From Candidatus Rokuibacteriota bacterium (GTDB taxonomy: Bacteria > Methylomirabilota > Methylomirabilia > Rokubacteriales > CSP1-6), in NCBI GenBank assembly GCA_003220685.1, contig QHTE01000010.1, forward strand, positions 38,513 through 102,512: DNA of 64,000 nucleotides, read 5' to 3'. Below the pieces are notes generated by a model, which was given only the letters and a program-made list of their open reading frames with translations, was not told the origin of the DNA and did not search any database. Below, in pieces: positions 59,796-64,000 of this stretch. Both the position numbers and the translations under genes were made by a program. The number at the start of each line of letters is the position of its first letter. Within the stretch, counting starts at the first letter, position 1.

Positions 59796-60672
59796 GTAAA
59801 GCGCCTAACGTTCGCGTTGACCGGCCGTGGCGAGCGAACGCGAGCCGGCGGTCCGGTCCAACGCGTGGTTCGGCGCTTTGCGTGGCCTCACGCTTGCCTA
59901 CAACACAGCGGGTTTCAGTAGGAATTCGCAGGACACCCGCTGCGTCCTGATACTTACCAATCTCCTGGGCGACCATCTGCCAGATCGTTTCGCGCTGGGC
60001 GGCAGAGGCCTCGGCCAGCATGATGCGGATGCTCGCCGAGGTGACGGGGCGTTCTTCGATGAAATCCTTGAGCGAGGGGTATTCGAAGGTGAGCGTATGG
60101 CATTCGATCGCCACCTCAGTGAAACCCGCCTCCGTGAACGAGCGCTCCAGCACATGGGGGTCAGCAAGACTGAATGTTCCTGGGCGGCCCGCGGGCAGTG
60201 GGGGGATCTGTAGGACATGTCTGATCACCCCCATGGGAATACTCGTGAACGGCACCCTCTCGGGAGGTCCCCAGACGGCAGCGGCGAACCGGCCTTCTGG
60301 AACGAGCAACTCACGAAGCCTGGTCAGTGCAGCAACGAGATGGGGGAGAAACATCAAGGTCCAACGACAGAGCGCAGCGTCGAAGCTGTGGACCGGCAGG
60401 TCGGGCTCCTCCGCGTCCATCTCCCGGAACTCAACGTGTCCGAGCCCGACTCTGGCGGCTTCCTCACGAGCTAGGGAGAGCATTGCAGGGGACAGGTCGG
60501 TCGCGACAACCGAGCCGGTCGGCCCTACTCTGCGTGCCGCGGTAAATGCTGGCTCGCCGAGACCAGTACCGACGTCCAATACTCGATGACCGGATCGAAT
60601 CAGAGCGAGGTCGACGAGGTGCTCGTTGAGGTGCTGAGCAGCTTGCTCGTAGTCAAAAGTAGGGTCGCTCAC
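59581..60672 (-). CDS. UbiE-like SAM methyltransferase cassette gene, reading through attC-A
   Basis: The real protein spans about 59885-60672: ATG 60672, MSDPTFDYEQAAQHLNEHLV, SAM motif I RVLDVGTGLGEPAFTAARRV, VVATDLSPAMLSLAREEAARVG, REMDAEEPDLPVHSFDAALCR and the normal end VLRIPTETRCVVGKR. A stop is missing there, so the frame runs through attC-A and the next cassette to 59581, adding about 100 non-family residues. Either the stop was lost or the tail is an error. A small-molecule methyltransferase carried as an integron cassette. Confidence 0.78.
   Translation of the reverse strand: MSDPTFDYEQAAQHLNEHLVDLALIRSGHRVLDVGTGLGEPAFTAARRVGPTGSVVATDLSPAMLSLAREEAARVGLGHVEFREMDAEEPDLPVHSFDAALCRWTLMFLPHLVAALTRLRELLVPEGRFAAAVWGPPERVPFTSIPMGVIRHVLQIPPLPAGRPGTFSLADPHVLERSFTEAGFTEVAIECHTLTFEYPSLKDFIEERPVTSASIRIMLAEASAAQRETIWQMVAQEIGKYQDAAGVLRIPTETRCVVGKREATQSAEPRVGPDRRLAFARHGRSTRTLGALHGPSRGSDHGQDRRDWCLSARCGGRNRSAAVGTRRAHGRDGLLGRRPARSRQCCGGRAPQESGGSASATGC
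59803..59874 (-). repeat. attC site A (72 bp)
   Basis: GCCTAAC at 59803-59809 and GTTCGGC at 59868-59874, with flanking AAAGC/GCTTT and inner arms CGTTGACCGG/CCGGTCCAACG. The centre holds a variable terminal structure. It lies after the methyltransferase cassette gene as transcribed, the expected attC position. Confidence 0.78.
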
Positions 60673-60702
60673 GCCAGTTCCTCACCGCCTCTCCGAAGAT
60701 GC

Positions 60703-60773
60703 GCCGAACGTCTCGATTCAGGTGCCGCAGCGAGCAACGCGAGCGGCGGTCCGGCTGCAATCGGAAGTTAGGT
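60703..60773 (-). repeat. attC site B (71 bp)
   Basis: GCCGAAC at 60703-60709 and GTTAGGT at 60767-60773 flank a long imperfect palindrome whose inner arms include TCGATTCAGGTGCCGCAGC and GGTCCGGCTGCAATCGGA. The TAA stop of the next cassette gene (60768-60770) lies within the right core, a common cassette arrangement. Confidence 0.78.
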
Positions 60774-60956
60774 TGCGGGTTGTGCCTCGGGTCCCGTCCC
60801 TAGCCCGCGGAGGGTGACGGGGCACGCGGCGCAATTCGCACCCCTGCCATCACGGATCTCATACGGGAGCCGGATAGAGATTGCAATTGGCATCGGCCTG
60901 CCGGTCCGCTGGACACCCACGAGGTCAAGCTTCGCGATGGATGCGCCGTTCTTCAT
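60768..60956 (-). CDS. Small cassette protein, 62 aa, probably truncated
   Basis: Starts MKNGASIAKLDLVGVQRTGR and continues PMPIAISIRLPYEIRDGRGA, NCAACPVTLRGLG. It resembles the first two thirds of a DUF6968-like family of about 95 residues with a C-terminal WACPVxLxGL segment followed by a QALCLALHL helix; that helix is absent and the frame ends inside attC-B. A real cassette gene with a lost 3' end is likely. Confidence 0.5.
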   Translation of the reverse strand: MKNGASIAKLDLVGVQRTGRPMPIAISIRLPYEIRDGRGANCAACPVTLRGLGTGPEAQPAT

Positions 60957-60963
60957 CTCAGGA

Positions 60964-61023
60964 GGCTAACGCAAGCTATGAGCTGCGGCGCGCAGCGCCG
61001 TCAGCTCGATGGCCTTGTTCGGC
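60964..61023 (-). repeat. attC site C (60 bp)
   Basis: GGCTAAC at 60964-60970 and GTTCGGC at 61017-61023, with inner arms GAGCTGCGGCG...CGCCGTCAGCTC. The palindrome is compact and nearly the classic attC length. Confidence 0.78.
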
Positions 61024-61093
61024 GGCAAAGCTGCTGCGGCCATCACTCGCCTCGCCCGCAGAGCGAGTAGCCCGCGCGAGCGCGACCTTACAC

Positions 61094-61561
61094 TCACCGT
61101 CTTGCGGGGCGGCGTGTAAAGTCGATCACCCAGTGCCTCGTCCAGGTGGCACCGCCATCCAGCGAGCGGTGGCTCTCCCAGTGGGCCCCGCTGCCGGTCA
61201 TCGCGGACCAGGTGAGTCGGGAGAGAACCCGCTGGCCGCTGTCGTCGTCCCACTCCCCGAACAGATCTATCTTCCCGTCTTCAAACCGACCACGCCACAC
61301 CTGAAACCCGCCAGGCGAAGACGTGTCGGTCCAGGTGTGCTCCCAGCAGCGCAATTTGGGGTTAAAGGCCCGAAGCCCGAGGCCCTTGATACGTTCGCCC
61401 TGATAGGGCCCCTCGAAGAACTCGATGGATACGCAACTATCCAGGACCTTGGTAGCCTTCAGTGTCCCCGGCCCCTCTCCCCAACTCCCGTCGGGGCACG
61501 GGAAGCGGCAAACGGCATCCCATTCTCCCTCGAGGAAATCGAACTCATGTGCTTCCGGCAT
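61094..61561 (-). CDS. DUF1579-like cassette protein
   Basis: A 155-residue soluble protein: HEFDFLEGEWDAVCRFPCPD, KATKVLDSCVSIEFFEGPYQ, GERIKGLGLRAFNPKLRCWE, RGRFEDGKIDLFGEWDD and a C-terminal SLDGGATWTRHWVIDF. The WxxG...beta-barrel pattern fits DUF1579, lipocalin-like proteins. Complete, with normal start and stop, flanked by attC-C and attC-D. Possible ligand-binding role; no enzyme motif. Confidence 0.7.
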   Translation of the reverse strand: MPEAHEFDFLEGEWDAVCRFPCPDGSWGEGPGTLKATKVLDSCVSIEFFEGPYQGERIKGLGLRAFNPKLRCWEHTWTDTSSPGGFQVWRGRFEDGKIDLFGEWDDDSGQRVLSRLTWSAMTGSGAHWESHRSLDGGATWTRHWVIDFTRRPARR

Positions 61562-61630
61562 CAGCTGTCCCCTCCGAGATTCGCTGGCGCGCTTGCATTA
61601 CGCACTCGCCCTGCGCCACGCGTCAGTGCC

Positions 61631-61686
61631 GCCGAACCCAGGTATCAGGCGCGGCCGTAGGCGTCGGCTGCATGCCGAAGTTAGCA
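61631..61686 (-). repeat. attC site D (56 bp)
   Basis: GCCGAAC at 61631-61637 and GTTAGCA at 61680-61686, with CAGGCGCGGCC/GGCGTCGGCTG arms. The right part CGTCGGCTGCATGCCGAAGTTA is nearly identical to that of site G, marking both as members of one attC family. Confidence 0.75.
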
Positions 61687-61971
61687 GGCGATTGTCACGG
61701 CTCGGGCGATGAACCATTCGACCACTCCTGAGAGAACCACCATCCCGCCCTCATCCACGACCTCGACGCTCACCTCGATTAGGGCTCGCCCCTTTGTCTG
61801 CACGCCCCACGTCAACCGGTCCAACGCGTCCCCCTCGACTGATGCCCGCGCCGAGACCCGGCGACGTCGCCGAAGTGCCGCAGCAAGAACTCGGCGCACC
61901 AGGAGTCCGCTCTCGGAGGCCCCTTTCTCCAGCCCCAGAAAGCGATTGAACGGCAGTGCGGTCACGTCCAT
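61681..61971 (-). pseudogene. Hot-dog thioesterase-like cassette gene with central deletion
   Basis: ATG 61971, MDVTALPFNRFLGLEKGASE, then RRVSARASVEGDALDRLTWG, VQTKGRALIEVSVEVVDEGG and MVVLSGVVEWFIARA. The start and the end are those of a DUF4442/hot-dog thioesterase of about 145-150 residues, but only 96 residues remain: the HxGTxHAG-containing helix region is absent. The frame is kept, so it might make a short protein, but it cannot be an active thioesterase. Confidence 0.65.
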
Positions 61972-61988
61972 GCCGAGCCCTTCACCGC

Positions 61989-62045
61989 CTCTAACGCTGC
62001 GCTCAGCCGCCGCCGGAGGCGGTCGGCTGCAGCGGGTTGTTGGGC
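61989..62045 (-). repeat. attC site E (57 bp)
   Basis: CTCTAAC at 61989-61995 and GTTGGGC at 62039-62045, with CAGCCGCCGCC/GGCGGTCGGCTG arms. The HAD gene runs into it, so its C-terminus reads NNPLQPTASGGG, a peptide tail often produced when attC is translated. Confidence 0.8.
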
Positions 62046-62722
62046 GACAGCTTCCAGACAGCTACAAGATGCCTGGCCATCGCCTCGATGTCTGCAGCGG
62101 GATAGTGAAGCCAGCCCTGCTGGACAGAAGGAAGTTCGCGACCGACAAACACCGGGAAGCCAACTGCTCCAAGCATCTGTTGATCGCCCGTTGAATCACC
62201 CACTGCGGCTGTTCTTTCCCAGGGCACCTCGAGCCGCTGAGCGAGTCGTCGGACCCAGGGCGCCTTGTCTTCGGGCCAGACATGACGGATCTCCCCCGAC
62301 TCTTCCAGTACGGTGCCCTCCCAATGCTCTACATCCAGCAATCGTGCGAAGTGTTCAACAGCGAAGCTCCACGTGATGGAAGCAATGCCTACCGCCACGC
62401 CATGGGCCCTGAGGAGCGCAAGACCGTTCGTGGTACCTGGAGCGAGGCGTGCGCCGTCGAGAAACTCACGAAGGCGCGCGAGCCCCACCGGCAGATACCA
62501 GCGCGCCATCTCCTCACGTGCCGTTCGCAGTTCCTGGTCGCTCGCAAACCGCTCGAGCTGCCGCATGCGCTCTAGCCGACCAAGCGACTCCGCCAACACC
62601 TCACATACGGTCGGCCCGCGTAGCAGAGTTCCGTCGAGGTCGAAGACGACGAGCGCCTTCCAACGATGCAGTTTCAGTCCCCTCTGGTCGCCTAACGGCC
62701 TGTTAGACCTCAATGCCGCCAC
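62003..62722 (-). CDS. HAD-IB family phosphatase (SerB-like) cassette gene
   Basis: A 239-codon frame. The HAD core has Asp nucleophile and acid in VVFDLDGTLL (D28, D30), motif II as GIASITWSF, Lys in DKAPWVRRL and motif IV VGDSTGD. Phosphoserine-phosphatase-like cap region between. Typical size about 215-220 residues; the extra N-terminal MAALRSNRPLGDQRGLKL comes from reading the collapsed attC-F and the previous cassette end, and no ATG lies at the family start (a CTG is possible). The C-terminal dozen residues come from attC-E. Confidence 0.78.
   Translation of the reverse strand: MAALRSNRPLGDQRGLKLHRWKALVVFDLDGTLLRGPTVCEVLAESLGRLERMRQLERFASDQELRTAREEMARWYLPVGLARLREFLDGARLAPGTTNGLALLRAHGVAVGIASITWSFAVEHFARLLDVEHWEGTVLEESGEIRHVWPEDKAPWVRRLAQRLEVPWERTAAVGDSTGDQQMLGAVGFPVFVGRELPSVQQGWLHYPAADIEAMARHLVAVWKLSPNNPLQPTASGGG
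62690..62708 (-). repeat. Collapsed 19-bp attC site F
   Basis: GCCTAAC (62690-62696), a 5-bp spacer GGCCT, and GTTAGAC (62702-62708). Both consensus cores are perfect, but the folding arms and loop are gone. It sits exactly between two cassette genes, which now overlap by 13 bp. Confidence 0.75.
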
Positions 62723-63173
62723 GCGTGTCGCTCCAGATAGGCTTCGAGATGGCGTAGTGCGTCAGCGTACGTGCCATACGTTCCCGAACTCGCCAAGGCG
62801 AACCAGTCTTCCAAGGCGTATGCCTCCTGACCAAAGTGTTCTTCAGGAAGGTCGCCGCTCGTAGCTAACTGGTACAGCCAGTGGGCGACCTCGGGTCCCC
62901 GGGCTGGATTCGCGGCCAAGGCGCTTCGCAGGTCCGCCATGAAGCGACGGATCACTACGATAGGATCGCACTCTCCGGGCACATCGCGCAGCAACGCGAT
63001 GACATCGGCGATGTGACGCAGGCCACTGATGGCAACCTCGATCACGGTGATGTCGGGTTTCGGTCCGCCGCGATGACTTGGTCCGCCCATGCGACGGCGT
63101 CCGCGACGGTGCGGACCCCGGCCAGTAGCCCGTGACGCAGGAGCTCTGCCTCTTCCTTCTGATTCGGCATCAT
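62710..63173 (-). pseudogene. Hypothetical cassette protein with a one-base frameshift
   Basis: ATG 63173 gives MMPNQKEEAELLRHGLLAGV then RTVADAVAWADQVIAADR. From about 63085 another frame supplies PDITVIEVAISGLRHIADVI, ALLRDVPGECDPIVVIRRF and YADALRHLEAYLERHAWRH to 62710. A missing base in CCGAAACCC joins them. The family looks like a conserved helical protein of soil bacteria, with no known function. It lies between attC-F and attC-G. Confidence 0.55.
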
Positions 63174-63186
63174 CGGTTGTCATGAA

Positions 63187-63243
63187 GTCTAACGCTGGTA
63201 TCAGCCGCGGCCGAAGGCCGTCGGCTGCATGCCGAAGTTATCC
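63187..63243 (-). repeat. attC site G (57 bp)
   Basis: GTCTAAC at 63187-63193 and GTTATCC at 63237-63243; arms CAGCCGCGGCC/GGCCGTCGGCTG with AAGGCC near the tip. The antitoxin stop codon TAA (63238-63240) lies inside the right core. Confidence 0.8.
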
Positions 63244-63486
63244 CGTTGCGCGACGTCTTGCCCCCGAGGACGGTTTGCCCTTGGAACTCTTCGTCGCGAC
63301 CTCATGGAGCAACCGGAGGGCTCGGTTCACCGAACTGCTGTCGGGAAACGCACGCGCCACGTCCGGCTCCAGCAGGACCAAGTTCGTCCCTGCGGTTGCC
63401 TGCTTGTAGTACTTGCCCCGGACGCCGCCCTTCAAGGTGGCGAGATCATACTCGGGGCGGAGATCGTCACTGCGTCGTTTCGCCAT
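63238..63486 (-). CDS. Antitoxin of a BrnTA-like pair (cassette gene)
   Basis: Start chosen at ATG 63486. An 82-residue protein: MAKRRSDDLRPEYDLATLKG, GVRGKYYKQATAGTNLVLLE, PDVARAFPDSSSVNRALRLL. The LRPEYDLATLKGGVRGKYxxxYxxGTNLVLLxPDVAxxFPDSxSVNxALR pattern is a widespread antitoxin family found next to BrnT-like toxins. It overlaps the toxin gene 3' end by 20 bp, as in brnTA-type operons. The stop codon falls in attC-G. Confidence 0.72.
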   Translation of the reverse strand: MAKRRSDDLRPEYDLATLKGGVRGKYYKQATAGTNLVLLEPDVARAFPDSSSVNRALRLLHEVATKSSKGKPSSGARRRATG

Positions 63487-63756
63487 TGGGTTCCTCATAT
63501 TGTCTCTGCTCCCGGCGCCGCGCCCGCCGCGCGCTAATGATTCGACACGCCCCTCGCGCGCAGCGTGTGCCACGAAGAGTACGCGCCGCCGTGCGGAACG
63601 GCCTATTGTGATCTCGCGATCTTCCTCCTCCGAGTGATCGGGATCCCAGAACGTAAGCGCCGACGGGTCGAAGAACACCGATGCGACCTCCTCGAACGTG
63701 ACGCGGTGCTTCTTGGCGTTTGCCGCAGCCTTGACCGGATCCCACTCGTACGTCAC
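63467..63756 (-). pseudogene. BrnT-family toxin with a one-base frameshift
   Basis: GTG 63756, MTYEWDPVKAAANAKKHRVT then FEEVASVFFDPSALTFWDPD and EEEDREITIGRSARRRVLFV: the BrnT (RelE-fold ribonuclease) N-terminus. Near 63550 the frame is lost; another frame gives RIISARRARRREQRQYEEPN to 63467, the family C-terminus with the catalytic-type RIISARRA. A missing C after CGTGT explains it. As written, the toxin frame runs on into the antitoxin frame. Confidence 0.72.
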
Positions 63757-63815
63757 GCGGAGAGACTACCATCCGCATGACGGTTTCACCGCAGCTACAG
63801 GTCACAACACAATCG

Positions 63816-63873
63816 GGATAACATCGGGATCAGCCGCGCGCGTCAGCGCGTCGGCTGCAGCCGCGGGTTAGGC
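63816..63873 (-). repeat. attC site I (58 bp)
   Basis: GGATAAC at 63816-63822 and GTTAGGC at 63867-63873, with CAGCCGCGCGCG/CGCGTCGGCTG arms. The TAA stop of the next cassette gene (63868-63870) lies in the right core. The BrnT cassette begins just to its left. Confidence 0.8.
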
Positions 63874-64000
63874 GGCGATTTGAATCGCACACCACACCTC
63901 TTCTACTTGGCACAAGAGCTCGTTCTTATCCAAGTACGGCTCTCCGACGGGCCTGTAGGTCGCGAGCCGCATAACGCCAGTCTTGGCGTCAAACCGCGTG
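63868..64000 (-). CDS. Partial cassette gene, C-terminal end only
   Basis: The frame enters from the right edge and ends at TAA 63868-63870: RFDAKTGVMRLATYRPVGEP then YLDKNELLCQVEEVWCAIQI and AA. No family recognised from 43 residues. The stop codon overlaps the attC-I core, as expected for a cassette gene. Confidence 0.5.
   Translation of the reverse strand, partial: TRFDAKTGVMRLATYRPVGEPYLDKNELLCQVEEVWCAIQIAA

Noticed and set aside
63238..63756. Natural BrnT-antitoxin fusion protein
   Set aside because: The join removes the conserved toxin C-terminus, which is present in another frame; frameshift is simpler.

Overview
ORGANISM. The window is G+C-rich (about two thirds by eye), densely coded on both strands and clearly bacterial. 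It carries several CaiB/BaiF CoA-transferases, LLM-class flavin oxidoreductases, amidohydrolase-2 proteins, LigB-type dioxygenases, MmgE/PrpD proteins and orphan solute-binding proteins. That mix fits an uncultivated soil bacterium of the Rokubacteria/Methylomirabilota type. This is inference from gene content; there is no rRNA or marker gene here.

LAYOUT. 1-5.4 kb: end of deoA, a dienelactone-hydrolase-like lipoprotein, two CoA-transferases and a solute-binding-like protein. 5.8-10.9 kb: alanine racemase and a copper-type block (CopD-cytochrome c fusion, CopC, multicopper oxidase with an in-frame amber codon) plus a secreted methyltransferase. 10.9-16.2 kb: three large exported proteins. 16.3-23.9 kb: two uncharacterised genes, an enolase-superfamily enzyme, an LLM oxidoreductase, a sugar-type ABC importer without its ATPase, and a divergent amidohydrolase behind a perfect palindrome. 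24-30.3 kb: MFS transporter, ABC-2 exporter, membrane protein, and an amidase that has lost its cis-Ser loop. 30.4-41.4 kb: amidohydrolase, AhpD-like protein, LLM enzymes, a dehydratase, a four-domain rhodanese, a PIG-L deacetylase, a CoA-transferase, an alpha/beta hydrolase, a LigB dioxygenase and an alcohol dehydrogenase. 41.4-48.2 kb: a second LigB gene with cupins, NIPSNAP and MmgE/PrpD, punctuated by two gutted solute-binding-protein genes. 49-49.3 kb: a SelW/Rdx-type selenoprotein with TGA-encoded Sec in a CxxU motif and a bacterial SECIS-like hairpin just downstream. 49.3-57.4 kb: VOC, methyltransferases, MmgE/PrpD, a double AhpD-like protein, a PEP-mutase-like enzyme, a nitrilase and a dipeptide-type solute-binding protein.

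The right end, 59.5-64 kb, differs: short minus-strand genes separated by about 56-72-bp imperfect palindromes ending in RYYYAAC/GTTRRRY-like cores. These are integron attC sites. No integrase gene is in view, so it is a CALIN-like cassette array or the distal part of a chromosomal integron. Many cassettes are damaged (BrnT frameshift, truncated thioesterase, a 19-bp collapsed attC).

CROSS-WINDOW THEME. Many genes show single-base indels or compact internal deletions that keep both ends. Either the genome is eroding locally or the assembly has a systematic error, so frameshift-based calls here need read-level confirmation. The Sec and attC calls do not depend on indels.
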